Shown here: piece after piece, positions 9,391-18,787 of the stretch
How the letters are laid out: each line of letters opens with the position of its first letter
Numbering within the stretch: position 1 is the first letter of the stretch
From: Bacillus fonticola
GTDB lineage: Bacteria; Bacillota; Bacilli; Bacillales; JC228
Reading direction: 5' to 3'
NCBI RefSeq assembly: GCF_012955605.1
Contig: NZ_CP052135.1
Location: forward strand, 2,182,711 to 2,246,710
Length of the DNA: 64,000 nucleotides
Made by a program: the position numbers and the translations under genes
Notes under the pieces: model-generated
Databases searched by the model: none
What the model saw: only the letters and a program-made list of their open reading frames with translations
Told to the model about the DNA's origin: nothing

Positions 9391-10194
9391 TTACGCTTTC
9401 ACACCAAAAAACTTTTTCAACCTAGCAAACATACCGTTATGCTCATCTTCGAGTGGCTCTAAAGGAACCGATTCACCTAAGATTCTGCGGGCAATGTTAC
9501 GATAGGCAATGCTCGCACGTGTATCTGGCTTCATGACAATTGGTTCTCCGTCATTAGAAGCACGAATCACTGCATCATCATCAACAACGATCCCAATTAG
9601 TTCAATGGAGAGATGCATCGTGATTTCATCCACGTCAAGCATATCCCCACTTTTCATCATGTGAGAGCGAATTCGATTAATAATTAATCTAGGAGACTCC
9701 ATATCTTCTTTTTCTAGTAAGCCTATTACGCGATCGGCATCTCGCACCGCTGAGATTTCCGGTGTCGTCACAACAATCGCTTGGTCCGCTCCTGCTACCG
9801 CATTTTGATAGCCTTGTTCAATCCCGGCTGGGCAATCAATCACGATATAATCAAATTCTTGCTTTAAATCCTCAATCAATCGCTTCATTTGTTCAGGATT
9901 GACAGAAGATTTGTCCGTCGTTTGTGCAGCAGGCAAAAGATACAATAAGTCGTTGAACCGCTTGTCCTTCACGAGTGCTTGATGAAGCTTACACCGCTCC
10001 TCCACCACGTCGACAAGATCATAAATGATGCGGTTTTCGAGTCCCATAACCACGTCCAAATTACGCAATCCAATATCGGTATCTACTAAGCAGACACGCT
10101 TTCCTTGGAGGGCGAGTGCTGTGCCAAGATTTGCGGTTGTGGTTGTTTTTCCAACTCCGCCTTTTCCTGAAGTAATGACTATGGCTTCTCCCAT
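9391..10194 (-). CDS. minD: Septum site-determining ATPase MinD
   Basis: Membrane-associated ATPase that recruits MinC and blocks division at the poles. The 267-residue protein has the deviant Walker A motif SGKGGVGKTTTTANLG (Lys11 and Lys16), switch I DTDIGLRNLD and Walker B YIVIDCPAG. The C-terminus ARLKKFFGVKA is the amphipathic membrane-targeting helix. Its start overlaps the end of minC by 16 bases. No MinE is expected in this lineage; DivIVA/MinJ take that role. Confidence 0.97.
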   Translation of the reverse strand: MGEAIVITSGKGGVGKTTTTANLGTALALQGKRVCLVDTDIGLRNLDVVMGLENRIIYDLVDVVEERCKLHQALVKDKRFNDLLYLLPAAQTTDKSSVNPEQMKRLIEDLKQEFDYIVIDCPAGIEQGYQNAVAGADQAIVVTTPEISAVRDADRVIGLLEKEDMESPRLIINRIRSHMMKSGDMLDVDEITMHLSIELIGIVVDDDAVIRASNDGEPIVMKPDTRASIAYRNIARRILGESVPLEPLEDEHNGMFARLKKFFGVKA

Positions 10195-10880
10195 GTTCCG
10201 AGTCCCCCTTCAAACGACTCCTGCAAAGCAGGTCGTAATTTTGCCAATTCCTGCAAACGATCCAAAACAATTTGATCCTTATCATCTACATAAGCACATT
10301 CCATCGCGTGAGTATCCACGGTCCCCTCTTCATCTGGAGCACGGTTCACATAATCAGCGATGCGAAGTTGCGACGGCTTCATAAATGAGGCAGCAATGAC
10401 TGCTGATTTGTTGCCTTCACAGCCAGCGTGCGCTATGCCACGTAGCGCGCCCAATATAAAGATGTTCCCTCCAGCAGCAATCTCTCCCCCAGGGTTTACA
10501 TCACCTACCAAGAGAAGATCACCGGGTGCGCGCAATACTTGTCCAGAACGAACAATTTTCGTTACACACATCAATTCATTCTGCCTGCGCCACTCGTTTG
10601 CTTCTTCGATTGTTAAGCAGTCGCTTTGAATGCTCCCCACGACCAAATGCCTCTGCTCCCGTACAACAGACTTCACTTCCTCCACTTGTTCGGGTCGAAG
10701 CGTGCGATAGCCAGTTTGTACATAAACAGTGACAACGGGACGATCTTCCTGTCCCTCATATTGACCAGAAAGCTTAGCCCTGAGCTCCTGAATAAGTTCA
10801 GAAAAAGAGCATGCGTCGTCTAAATATAATGTGAGACCTTCTTTAGTTCCTTTAATCATGACAGGTTGTTTTGTTTTCAT
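10179..10880 (-). CDS. minC: Septum site-determining protein MinC
   Basis: Inhibitor of FtsZ ring formation, activated by MinD. The 233-residue protein has an N-terminal domain starting MKTKQPVMIKGTKEGLTLYL, and a C-terminal beta-helical dimer domain (VGDVNPGGEIAAGGNIFILG, RGIAHAGCEGN). ATG at 10880 with GAGGTG upstream was chosen over an in-frame GTG four codons earlier that lies in the ribosome binding site. Operon with minD. Confidence 0.95.
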   Translation of the reverse strand: MKTKQPVMIKGTKEGLTLYLDDACSFSELIQELRAKLSGQYEGQEDRPVVTVYVQTGYRTLRPEQVEEVKSVVREQRHLVVGSIQSDCLTIEEANEWRRQNELMCVTKIVRSGQVLRAPGDLLLVGDVNPGGEIAAGGNIFILGALRGIAHAGCEGNKSAVIAASFMKPSQLRIADYVNRAPDEEGTVDTHAMECAYVDDKDQIVLDRLQELAKLRPALQESFEGGLGTWEKP

Positions 10881-10963
10881 CGGAATTGTCACCTCTGATG
10901 CTACATACAGAGTTCCATACAGAGCTACTAAAATCCTCTTTTACCTAGGAAAAATTTCACTCA

Positions 10964-11485
10964 TTATGCGTCAAGTACTATAGTCCGCTGTTTTTGTAAC
11001 AATTTACTGTAAAAAAATGCAAACACCACTAACCAAACTAGTTGTAAGAGAATGGATGGTACAAAACGCTCTAACACAAATGTTTGTACCCCTATTTCCG
11101 TATTGTTCACGAGCAATTGAAATCCGTATAGTACCCATTCTAGACAACTTACTGCGACAAGGGCAATAAGCACTAATAGAACAATATGATGTTGTAACCA
11201 CCGCATCAACTTGCTCGCAATCCATATACTCATCGGAAATAAAACGAGATACACTCCAATAATCTCGGTATATACAATGTCGTAGAGAGCACCGAAAATA
11301 AAGGCGTACACGAAAGCAGTTTCTAGCTTGTAATAAGCAGACATAAACAACAAGAATAGCAATAAAAATCGTGGCACGAGCGTCCACTCATAACCAATTT
11401 GCTCAGCAGATAAATAGAGAGCAAAGTAACTTTCCAAATAAAAGTGCAGAAGGGCAATGGCAGGTAGAACGAGCTTTTGCATCAT
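10964..11485 (-). CDS. mreD: Rod shape-determining membrane protein MreD
   Basis: Membrane partner of MreC and MreB in the cell-wall elongation machine. The 173-residue protein is almost entirely hydrophobic with five or six predicted helices and the typical motif GALYDIVYTEIIGVYLVLFP. It overlaps the end of mreC by 4 bases (translational coupling). Confidence 0.92.
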   Translation of the reverse strand: MMQKLVLPAIALLHFYLESYFALYLSAEQIGYEWTLVPRFLLLFLLFMSAYYKLETAFVYAFIFGALYDIVYTEIIGVYLVLFPMSIWIASKLMRWLQHHIVLLVLIALVAVSCLEWVLYGFQLLVNNTEIGVQTFVLERFVPSILLQLVWLVVFAFFYSKLLQKQRTIVLDA

Positions 11486-12363
11486 GCTCCGTCTTCCTCC
11501 TCAGCACTTTCGAATTCAGCTTCGGTGCCCTCTATAACACGATTAGCCACGACCACGTTTTCTAGCTGGTACAAGTCGGCTTCCGGTTCAATGTATGCCA
11601 TTTTTGTTAACCCGTATTCATCCGGTTCAATGCTAGAAATCGTTCCAATTTGTAGGCCGGATGGAAACACGCCCCCTAACCCACTTGACACGACCCGTTG
11701 TCCTTCTTCAATTTCGGCATCATATGGGATTCGTCGTAAGATCAGCTTCTCTTCCTTACGGTCATACCCTTCAATGACACCATTTTGCGTTTCTTCTGAC
11801 TGCACGATTGCTGAAATACGATTCGTAGGGTCTGAAGAACTTATAAGTTGTACGGTTGAAGTCGTTTGCGCAGTGCTCTTAACTTTACCGACAAGTCCTT
11901 TTGCCGTAATCACCGCCATATCCTTTTCGACGCCATGAACTGATCCTTTATTAATAGTAATCAGTTCATCCCATCGATCTGGATTGCGCCCAATCACTGT
12001 AGCTTGGATCGATTCGTAATCTCGTAAACTTTCCGTTTTATCGAGAAGTGCTCGCAACTCTTCATTTTCTTTTCGGAGCTGCGTTGCTTCGCTATCAAGT
12101 TGCCCGTATTGATCAAGTCGAGATCGCAACAATGTATTTTCTTCATATGTATCAAGTAAATTTTTCACATTTTCGACTCCATCATCAATGAGACGAAGCG
12201 GAAACCCTACAATTGTTTGAACGAACCCCGACGAGTCTTTTAAAAATTGCTCTGTCCAGGTCAATTGAGCCCGGTCTCGTAACGAAAAACCAATTAACGC
12301 TACGAGGACTATTATGCTCACTAACAAGACGATCAGCCGTTTGTTAAAGAAAAATTGCGGCAT
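11482..12363 (-). CDS. mreC: Rod shape-determining protein MreC
   Basis: Extracytoplasmic scaffold that links MreB filaments to cell-wall synthases. The 293-residue protein has one N-terminal membrane helix (residues 9-27, LIVLLVSIIVLVALIGF), a coiled coil (about 60-110, RSRLDQYGQLDSEATQLRKE), and the beta-domain (VIGRNPDRWDELITINKGS, KGLVGKVK). Between mreB and mreD. Confidence 0.95.
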   Translation of the reverse strand: MPQFFFNKRLIVLLVSIIVLVALIGFSLRDRAQLTWTEQFLKDSSGFVQTIVGFPLRLIDDGVENVKNLLDTYEENTLLRSRLDQYGQLDSEATQLRKENEELRALLDKTESLRDYESIQATVIGRNPDRWDELITINKGSVHGVEKDMAVITAKGLVGKVKSTAQTTSTVQLISSSDPTNRISAIVQSEETQNGVIEGYDRKEEKLILRRIPYDAEIEEGQRVVSSGLGGVFPSGLQIGTISSIEPDEYGLTKMAYIEPEADLYQLENVVVANRVIEGTEAEFESAEEEDGA

Positions 12364-12389
12364 CGGAAAAACCCCTTACCTAATTAGAG

Positions 12390-12423
12390 GTTCAAAAAGT
12401 CCGGGTCGCCCTACTTTTTGAAC
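12390..12423. other. Intergenic inverted repeat between mreB and mreC
   Basis: Perfect 11-bp arms GTTCAAAAAGT / ACTTTTTGAAC round a 12-base G+C-rich loop, placed between mreB and mreC. It lacks a following T-run, so it is more likely a processing site or weak attenuator that lets mreB be made in excess of mreCD than a full terminator. Confidence 0.6.
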
Positions 12424-12428
12424 ACTTG

Positions 12429-13460
12429 TTAATAAGAACGTGAACCGCGAGATTTTGTATTAAACAAATGGATATGATCCAGCGCTTTTCCAGTTCCAAT
12501 TGCAACACAATCGAGTGGTTCCTCAGCAATTAAAACGGGCATTTTTGTTTCCTCACTAATCACTTCATCAAGATTACGCAATAGTGCTCCACCACCAGTT
12601 AATACAATACCGCGGTCCATAATATCCGCTGCAAGCTCAGGAGGTGTTTTTTCTAGTGTATTTTTAACAGCATCCACAATGGCATACACGGTGTCGCGCA
12701 ACGCTTGCGAAATTTCTAGTGCTGTGATCTCAATTGTTTTTGGTAATCCTGTTAACAAATCACGACCACGAATATCCATTGGTTCAATGTCTTCTGAATT
12801 ACCGGCAGACCCGATATCTACCTTGATCATTTCAGAAGTTCGTTCACCGATCATCAAGTTGTACGTTTTTCGAATGTACTGAATGATCGCATCGTCCATT
12901 TCGTCTCCTGCAATGCGAATCGACTGACTTGTGACGATACCACCAAGTGAAATAATCGCCACTTCTGTAGTGCCACCACCGATATCAACAACCATGCTAC
13001 CGGTAGGTTCCCAAACGGGTAAGTTCGCACCAATCGCCGCTGCAAATGGTTCCTCTATAGGATATGCATCTCTCGCACCAGCTTGTCTAGTGGCATCAAT
13101 AACGGCTCTTTGTTCTACCGCAGTAATCCCTGAAGGTACGCATACCATGACGTACGGCTTGCGTGAAAACACCGAACTTTTGCTTTTCGTAGCTTGTTGT
13201 ATGTAATGTTTCATCATCGTCGCTGTTGTTTCGTAATCCGCAATCACGCCATCTTTCATCGGGCGCATCGCTACGACGTTTCCAGGTGTTCTTCCGATCA
13301 TATTTTTAGCATCGTTTCCTACTGCAACGATTTGCTTTGATTCGGTTTGAAGTGCGACGACGGATGGTTCACGTAAAACGATCCCTTTGCCTTTCACATA
13401 TACGAGCGTATTCGCAGTTCCTAAATCAATCCCAAGGTCGCGTGATCCAATTCCAAACAT
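12429..13460 (-). CDS. mreB: Rod shape-determining actin homologue MreB
   Basis: Actin-like ATPase that forms membrane-bound filaments directing lateral wall growth. The 343-residue protein starts [20 protein letters not shown] (phosphate 1 loop), has [14 protein letters not shown] (phosphate 2) and [18 protein letters not shown] (adenosine motif). First gene of mreBCD, downstream of radC. Confidence 0.97.
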   Translation of the reverse strand: MFGIGSRDLGIDLGTANTLVYVKGKGIVLREPSVVALQTESKQIVAVGNDAKNMIGRTPGNVVAMRPMKDGVIADYETTATMMKHYIQQATKSKSSVFSRKPYVMVCVPSGITAVEQRAVIDATRQAGARDAYPIEEPFAAAIGANLPVWEPTGSMVVDIGGGTTEVAIISLGGIVTSQSIRIAGDEMDDAIIQYIRKTYNLMIGERTSEMIKVDIGSAGNSEDIEPMDIRGRDLLTGLPKTIEITALEISQALRDTVYAIVDAVKNTLEKTPPELAADIMDRGIVLTGGGALLRNLDEVISEETKMPVLIAEEPLDCVAIGTGKALDHIHLFNTKSRGSRSY

Positions 13461-13543
13461 CGTTGGTATCTCCCTTTCTAAAACGAAATCCTTCCAGAAA
13501 TCATAAATTTTATTATAGCTGAACGTTACTTAAAATCATAGTG

Positions 13544-14269
13544 TCAACAATACCCTTTTTCCTTTAGGCTAACATACCTCTCGTCCCCAATAATAATATG
13601 GTCAAGTACCTCGACTCCTAATAGCTTACCACACTCCACTAATCTGCGGGTGACCTCAATATCTTCCCTTGAAGGGGTTGGATCTCCAGATGGATGGTTA
13701 TGAAAACAGATCAATGAAGCACTTGATCGGCGCAGCGCTTCTCTGTACACCTCCCTCGGATGTACGATCGACGCATTTAAGCTCCCTATAAAAACCGTTT
13801 GTTTATGAATCACCTGGTTTTTTGTGTTGAGATAAGCGCAAACAAAGTGCTCCTGGTGCAACGCCTTCATCTCCTGCATCACGTAATTTGCACCATCTTG
13901 CGGGGAACGAATGACGACACGATCTTGTACACGGAACGTTGCGATTCTTTTTCCGAGTTCGCAAGTAGCCAGCAGTTGAATCGCCTTCGTTTCGCCAATC
14001 CCGTTGATAGAAGTGAGTTCCTCTAAGGTAGCGTGTTGCAAATACTGAAGTCCTTCAAATTGTTGTAGAATTCGTTGGGAGAGATGCAGAACAGAATCAG
14101 TCTTGGTTCCTGACCTTAGAATCAGAGCAATGAGGTCTTGGTTCGTACAATGAGTAGCTCCATGTTGTAGAATGCGTTCACGAGGTCTTTCAGAAATGGG
14201 TACGTCTTTAATGGTGAGAGATGGACGAGATGTTGTGTTGGAAGTGACTTGTTTTACTTTTGTTGGCAA
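13544..14269 (-). CDS. radC: RadC-family JAMM/MPN domain protein
   Basis: Widely conserved protein once thought to act in DNA repair; its function is not settled. The 241-residue product has helix-hairpin-helix motifs (about residues 60-90, SINGIGETKAIQLLA) and a JAMM metalloprotease-like domain with the HxH-x7-S-x2-D signature (HNHPSGDPTPSRED). The likely start is TTG at 14269, seven bases after AGGAGG; a start ten codons upstream has no ribosome binding site. Between maf and mreB as in B. subtilis. Confidence 0.92.
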   Translation of the reverse strand: MPTKVKQVTSNTTSRPSLTIKDVPISERPRERILQHGATHCTNQDLIALILRSGTKTDSVLHLSQRILQQFEGLQYLQHATLEELTSINGIGETKAIQLLATCELGKRIATFRVQDRVVIRSPQDGANYVMQEMKALHQEHFVCAYLNTKNQVIHKQTVFIGSLNASIVHPREVYREALRRSSASLICFHNHPSGDPTPSREDIEVTRRLVECGKLLGVEVLDHIIIGDERYVSLKEKGYC

Positions 14270-14316
14270 TGGCGCTCCTCCTGTAGCTTCAAGTAGCAAA
14301 AAGCGCCCTTAAAGCA

Positions 14317-14904
14317 TTATGTTTTTGTTAACACGGAAGGAATGCCTAACTTCTCAAGAGCTCTCGCAGTTTGCGCAATAGGTAACCCCATCACTGCATA
14401 AAAATCGCCACAAATTTCCTGAACAAAATACAAACCAGCACCTTGAATACCGTAACCACCGGCTTTATCAAATGGTTCACCCGATCTTACATAGGTCGAA
14501 ATTTCAGCATCAGTTAACTCATAAAACGTCACTTCTGTAGCTTGTACAAATTGGACGGGTGGTCTCCTTGCAGATACAATCGCCACCCCGGAGTATACTG
14601 TGTGTGTGTTTCCACTTAATTGTCGAAGCATACGATAAGCTTCTTTTTCATCTGCTGGTTTCTGCAATATTTCGTTCTCTAGTACGACAACTGTATCACT
14701 ACCAAGAACAATGGCGTCACCACTTTGCTTGTTCGCAACTGCTTGCGCTTTTTGCAAAGCTAGCTCTTGGACGACTTCAGTTGGATGGAGGGCAGGTGAA
14801 ATCACTTCTTCAATGTCTGCTGGCTGTTGGATAAAAGGAATTTGGAGCTGTTCAAGAAGTTCTTTTCTTCGTGGAGACTGCGAGGCTAATACGAGCGTTG
14901 GCAT
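14317..14904 (-). CDS. maf: Maf-family nucleoside triphosphate pyrophosphatase
   Basis: Hydrolyses modified or non-canonical nucleoside triphosphates (dTTP/UTP group) and is linked to arrest of septation. The 195-residue protein begins MPTLVLASQSPRRKELLEQL, with SQSPRRKELL as the substrate-binding signature, and has GSDTVV and YSGVAIV. ATG 14904 with GAGGAG upstream is preferred to a TTG six codons earlier. About 50 bases upstream of radC. Confidence 0.94.
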   Translation of the reverse strand: MPTLVLASQSPRRKELLEQLQIPFIQQPADIEEVISPALHPTEVVQELALQKAQAVANKQSGDAIVLGSDTVVVLENEILQKPADEKEAYRMLRQLSGNTHTVYSGVAIVSARRPPVQFVQATEVTFYELTDAEISTYVRSGEPFDKAGGYGIQGAGLYFVQEICGDFYAVMGLPIAQTARALEKLGIPSVLTKT

Positions 14905-15030
14905 ATAAATTTCGCTCCTCAAATGAGAATAAAAAGGGAGATATCCAATAATAGTTTACCAAAGTTGTTCCCAGCATTCAACATAGACAACGAAAACAAT
15001 CCGATCTACTATCAAATTATTTAGTGTCGT

Positions 15031-15080
15031 AAAAAGAAAACAGTCTCTCTATAAAACGAGGTTACCTTTTACAGAGAAAC
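15031..15080 (-). terminator. Terminator after spoIIB
   Basis: Fourteen-base arms (GTTTCTCTGTAAAA / TTTTATAGAGAGAC, two wobble positions) with TGTTTTCTTTTT after the stem on the minus strand. Confidence 0.75.
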
Positions 15081-15094
15081 TTATCGGATCATTG

Positions 15095-16189
15095 CTATTC
15101 TTCAGTTTGTACGGTGGCATTAGCCAGTGCTGTGTATGCATCTAAAAATTGCAGGAGTGAGCGTTGAGCTTCTTGTATTGTTTCGTCGACTCCTGCCTCC
15201 TCGTAGGAGAGTAACGCTTCATATCCATTTTGCAAAGAGCTTACGAGGGGCTGCATCGCTTCCATGCCATTTAACGTTTGCAACGCTTCCATACTTTCAC
15301 CTAACGTCTCCACTTCGCTTACTCCCCCACTTGATTGCAATTGATAAGTCGAAGTAAGAAGTGTTGTGAAGACGGGCTGCATTGTTGTTATAGCTTCTTT
15401 TTCGCCGGAAGTAATTTCGCTAATTTCCAATTCAGCAAGTGAAAATGGCTTTTGGTACGCCTCAAACCCTTCTTCCTTAATAACACTCGCCAATTGCCTT
15501 GCTTCTTCGAGTGTTGGAGCCACACCAGTAAATAAAAAAGATTGTTCTCCCTGTTCGACGATAGCAGTAGGAACACCAGCTTCCTCTAAGCGAGCTGCTA
15601 CAGTATTGGCAGAGTTAGCAGTCGAGAATACCCCCCCTTGCACGACAAAGATTTCCATCTCGGGTATAGACGTTGAAGTAAATCCTCCTACCTCACCTTC
15701 AGTCGACTCCCCTTCACTTGGTGGAGTAGCTGTTGGATCAAATGCGGTTTCGGCCTTTTCATCTGACAATACAAACTGTAGAAGAAGGAATCCGAAGGCA
15801 ACGCCTATGACCACTGCAAACACGGTTGCAAACAGGAGTGACCCAAGAGGAAACCCTTTACGCTTCCCACCCTTAAACTTAGTTTTTGAAGGGTTACGCG
15901 GAACCGTTGTGAATCCACGATCGGATTCATCTCGGTACGATTTCTTTTGTAATGGCTGGATATCCTGCTCCTCTTTTGGAAGCACCCAGTCAAACTCGTC
16001 CTCAACGTGTTCTTTGGCGCTAGCTACCTGTTCTGTAGCTTCCTGCAAGGCATCTTTCGCCTTCTGTTTTGTCGCATTCTGATTCTCTTTGTATAAATGG
16101 GGTTCTCCGTTAATCTTTATAGATATAGTAGAAGATGTTTGAGAAGTTTTCTCTCGTTCATCTTCTTTACGCGTATGCTCGTCCATCAT
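15095..16189 (-). CDS. spoIIB: SpoIIB-like sporulation protein with SPOR domain
   Basis: SpoIIB localises to the sporulation septum and speeds engulfment. The 364-residue protein has an acidic, charged cytosolic N-terminus starting with a short beta motif (SIKINGEPHLYKENQ), one membrane helix (about residues 122-142, SLLFATVFAVVIGVAFGFLL), a linker rich in Thr/Glu/Gly, a SPOR domain (about 180-255, EIFVVQGGVFSTANSANTVA, FLFTGVAPTLEEARQLA) that should bind denuded glycan, and a helical tail. Start: AGGGAGG followed by TTG-ATG-ATG; the first ATG is used here. Between maf and the pil genes, as spoIIB lies beside maf and comC in B. subtilis. Sequence similarity is mainly architectural. Confidence 0.82.
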   Translation of the reverse strand: MMDEHTRKEDEREKTSQTSSTISIKINGEPHLYKENQNATKQKAKDALQEATEQVASAKEHVEDEFDWVLPKEEQDIQPLQKKSYRDESDRGFTTVPRNPSKTKFKGGKRKGFPLGSLLFATVFAVVIGVAFGFLLLQFVLSDEKAETAFDPTATPPSEGESTEGEVGGFTSTSIPEMEIFVVQGGVFSTANSANTVAARLEEAGVPTAIVEQGEQSFLFTGVAPTLEEARQLASVIKEEGFEAYQKPFSLAELEISEITSGEKEAITTMQPVFTTLLTSTYQLQSSGGVSEVETLGESMEALQTLNGMEAMQPLVSSLQNGYEALLSYEEAGVDETIQEAQRSLLQFLDAYTALANATVQTEE

Positions 16190-16237
16190 CAACAGCCTCC
16201 CTTTACACCTTTTGATTTATGCTAGCATAGAGATAAT

Positions 16238-16268
16238 AAAAAAGAACAAGACTTTTGTCGTCTTGTCC
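16238..16268 (-). terminator. Terminator of the pil operon
   Basis: Stem GGACAAGAC / GTCTTGTTC with TTTTTT directly after it on the minus strand. It lies between pilO and spoIIB and shows that the pilus genes and spoIIB are separate units. Confidence 0.85.
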
Positions 16269-16387
16269 TCAATAGATAGTGACGGTATTCTGCTTGTTTC
16301 GACAAGGGGGGTTCTTTTTCATACTCTTACCGAAATATTTGTCGTTTGCTCGCTAGATTTGTCAATGGCAAATGATCGAAATCCCAC

Positions 16388-17092
16388 TCAATTCAAAGGA
16401 TTCTCTCTCCCTGCAGGAGCAGGACTGTCGATAGGAGGCAAAAGTGACTCGACTTGCTCTAATAAACTTGGCATGTAATATACAGACCAGTCTACCGTAA
16501 AGGGAATCGATAATAAACTGCCCTCATTACCTGTTGTTTCAGTGCCTACAGTAAATTGGGCGTAGCTTATTTGGTTGAAGCGAGTGGAATTTTCTAATGC
16601 AGTAAGGAAGCTATCGAGTTCTCTATAAGAGGAACTGGTTCCATTTATAGAGAAACGTATCACTTCTGCGACGCCTGACGATGTTGCCGTCTCCCCCTCC
16701 GCATCCTGTTCCATATACTCTCCCAACTGCTCTATAAGTCCTTCACCTAGACTGATCATTTCATCGTCTCCAATTTGAATGGCTGAAACCGCAACACCTG
16801 AAGACAATTCCGCTCTATTTATTTCAAGGAGAACCTCTTCAACACGTGGTTGGACGGGTAATACTTCTTGCAGTGATCCTTGGCCCGGCGACTCTTCTTC
16901 GAAAGGTTTCGCTGTTGATTTTGCTAATTGTAATTCACTTTTTTCAATTTGGAAGAGCGCCTCTGCCTGTGTCAGTTTACTCCTCTCAGGAACAATCCAT
17001 TGAACATACAAAAAAGTAGCTATGAGAACAAGTAGAAAAACGACAATGAGTGCCACCGTTCCTTCTCTTCTCTTCATCAAAAACTGCTTCAT
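16388..17092 (-). CDS. pilO: PilO-like type IV pilus alignment protein
   Basis: Bitopic inner-membrane protein that with PilN and PilM joins the pilin platform to the assembly ATPase. The 234-residue protein has one N-terminal membrane helix (residues 13-32, VALIVVFLLVLIATFLYV), a coiled coil (35-60) and a ferredoxin-like C-terminal domain (IRFSINGTSSSYRELDSFLT ... FTVDWSVYYMP). It overlaps pilN by 4 bases and is last in the pil operon. PilO proteins diverge strongly, so position and topology carry much of the call. No PilP or PilQ follows, as expected without an outer membrane. Confidence 0.8.
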   Translation of the reverse strand: MKQFLMKRREGTVALIVVFLLVLIATFLYVQWIVPERSKLTQAEALFQIEKSELQLAKSTAKPFEEESPGQGSLQEVLPVQPRVEEVLLEINRAELSSGVAVSAIQIGDDEMISLGEGLIEQLGEYMEQDAEGETATSSGVAEVIRFSINGTSSSYRELDSFLTALENSTRFNQISYAQFTVGTETTGNEGSLLSIPFTVDWSVYYMPSLLEQVESLLPPIDSPAPAGRENPLN

Positions 17093-17646
17093 GATCTCTC
17101 CTCCTCTTGAAGTTGTTGAAGCTCAAGAGGATCAACCCAAATGATCGTAATAGTAGCCACGTTGGAAGCGGCTGACTCCGACTTAATCTCCGTGACCGTA
17201 ACTTCATAAGTCCACAAAGATTCTAGTAAACGACTGAGAAAAAAAGCGACATTGTTTTTATTCGTAAACTCAACATTAAGAGTAGCCGATTCGACACCAT
17301 TCCATTGCGCTTGAACCACTCTAGCCTCTGCTGGCAGAAGACTTGTCGCGTGCTCTATGAGAGAGACAACAGAAAAGGAAACTCCCTCCAACGATGAAAC
17401 AGCTCCTTCCAGTTGCTGTTCTGCAGTATCTGTCCCAACACGCGCTTCTCGTTCAATACGTTGGCGTGTCTCAACAACTTCCGCTGTTTCAGTTGTGACA
17501 ACATTTAACGCTTGTTGCAGTTGGGTTCTCTCCCACAACACCCAACTGACAAACAAAACAAATGCGGTGGTACATAAAATCATCGCCTGCATCCCATAAT
17601 TTTTCCGCCTAGATTTTCTCTCTAATAAATTCACTTCAATCCACAT
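17089..17646 (-). CDS. pilN: PilN-like type IV pilus protein
   Basis: Inner-membrane partner of PilO and PilM. The 185-residue protein begins MWIEVNLLERKSRRKNYGM, carrying the cytosolic (I/V)NLL motif that docks into PilM, followed by a membrane helix (about 21-38, ILCTTAFVLFVSWVLW), a coiled coil and a small C-terminal domain. ATG 17646 is set by GAGGAGG upstream. It overlaps pilM by 11 bases and pilO by 4. Confidence 0.82.
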   Translation of the reverse strand: MWIEVNLLERKSRRKNYGMQAMILCTTAFVLFVSWVLWERTQLQQALNVVTTETAEVVETRQRIEREARVGTDTAEQQLEGAVSSLEGVSFSVVSLIEHATSLLPAEARVVQAQWNGVESATLNVEFTNKNNVAFFLSRLLESLWTYEVTVTEIKSESAASNVATITIIWVDPLELQQLQEEERS

Positions 17647-18637
17647 GGGGTTGTCCTCCTCGAAGGGGCACACCCATGAGCTCATGAAATCTCACAGGGA
17701 TGATGTGATGTTTTCCTGATAGCTCCTCTCGGCTTTGCGAGTTGATGGGCAAAACAGTCATTTGATCAAATCGAGCTTGTATAGCAGAAATAATATCAGG
17801 CAAATCAGGATGATCGCCACTCACTAAAATACGATCTACTTCTACTTCTCCCTTGTGTAGTGTATAGCGATAGTAGTTTAAAACACGCGACAATTCTTCA
17901 GTGAGTTGTCTCCAATCCATCTGAAGCGCTCCCTCATCTCTTTTACATCGATACAAAATTTCTCTCTCTACTTGAATGGCTTCCCAATCAATCGGTTGTA
18001 AGGTAGATTTCATATGCCTCATAAATACGAGATGTGCATCTTGAAAAAAGCTAACTGTATTTGCTACGAGATTTGCCTGTAAAAGTAAGGTGTGTCCTTC
18101 AAAAGAAGAGCGGTCTTGTACGGAAGAAAACCTTTGCAAGGAAAGTGCGCTAATATCGGCCACCACGGGCTTTAGTCCCGCATCTTTACAAAGATCCGAA
18201 TAGTCCTGTACGACATCCCTTGGCGCTGCAAACAAAAGAACGTGTTGCTTGTCACCATCTGATGCAACAAGATGATAATCAAAAACAGGATCCTCAAAAG
18301 GAAGATGAATCGTTACACCAAGTTCTAGTAGAATATACCCTCTAAATTCATCAGGTTGTATATCAAGTGGAATCGTAATGGATCGCACGATAACAATCGC
18401 ATCTGGAACGAAAAAAGAGGCGCGTTTTCGTCTTCCCTTTACTTTGCCTACACACTTTACTAGATGAGAAAGAAGCGCAGGTTTATCAAGAATTTGACCA
18501 TTCTCCACAATGCCATTCGGCAACAAGTGCTCATACGTTGAGCTTACACCCCCCGACGGTGTATAGGTAAGACAGCGAATCGCATAATCTTTTACCGTGA
18601 GCGCGATAGATTTTGAAGCAAACAAGGAACGCAACAC
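17636..18637 (-). CDS. pilM: PilM-like actin-fold pilus protein
   Basis: Cytosolic actin-like protein that binds the N-terminal peptide of PilN. The 333-residue product shows the PilM layout: SIALTVKDYAIRCLTY as the first phosphate loop region, SFFVPDAIVIVRSITIPLDI, LLFAAPRDVVQDYSDLCKDA, GLKPVVADISALSL. First gene of pilM-pilN-pilO; its upstream gap (18638-18787) holds a dispersed repeat instead of a clear promoter, so it may be read from further upstream. Confidence 0.85.
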   Translation of the reverse strand: MLRSLFASKSIALTVKDYAIRCLTYTPSGGVSSTYEHLLPNGIVENGQILDKPALLSHLVKCVGKVKGRRKRASFFVPDAIVIVRSITIPLDIQPDEFRGYILLELGVTIHLPFEDPVFDYHLVASDGDKQHVLLFAAPRDVVQDYSDLCKDAGLKPVVADISALSLQRFSSVQDRSSFEGHTLLLQANLVANTVSFFQDAHLVFMRHMKSTLQPIDWEAIQVEREILYRCKRDEGALQMDWRQLTEELSRVLNYYRYTLHKGEVEVDRILVSGDHPDLPDIISAIQARFDQMTVLPINSQSREELSGKHHIIPVRFHELMGVPLRGGQPHVD

Positions 18638-18662
18638 AGGTCTCTCCTTTCATCCTTAGGCC

Positions 18663-18786
18663 CACACGACGTGGGTCAGAAAGGCGTTGCGCTCGCAAGG
18701 ACGCGAGTGTGTCTGCGTTGCGACAGGACGTCGCGTACTTAGCAGACCTTCCTTACTTGACGTCGCGCTCTTAGCCTTTCATCCTT
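18663..18786 (+). repeat. Dispersed hairpin repeat, copy 2 (between pilM and pilD)
   Basis: Starts CACACGACGTGGGTCAGAAA and GGCGTTGCG and ends CTTAGCCTTTCATCCTT, the same boxes as the copy in the rplU leader (5970-6031, opposite orientation). The middle contains further short inverted repeats (GCTCGCAAGGACGCGAG, GACGTCGCG twice). CTTTCATCCTT also occurs just before the element (18647-18657), so the unit may be flanked or partly duplicated. It fills the only non-coding gap inside the pil cluster between pilM and pilD. Confidence 0.75.
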
Positions 18787-18787
18787 C

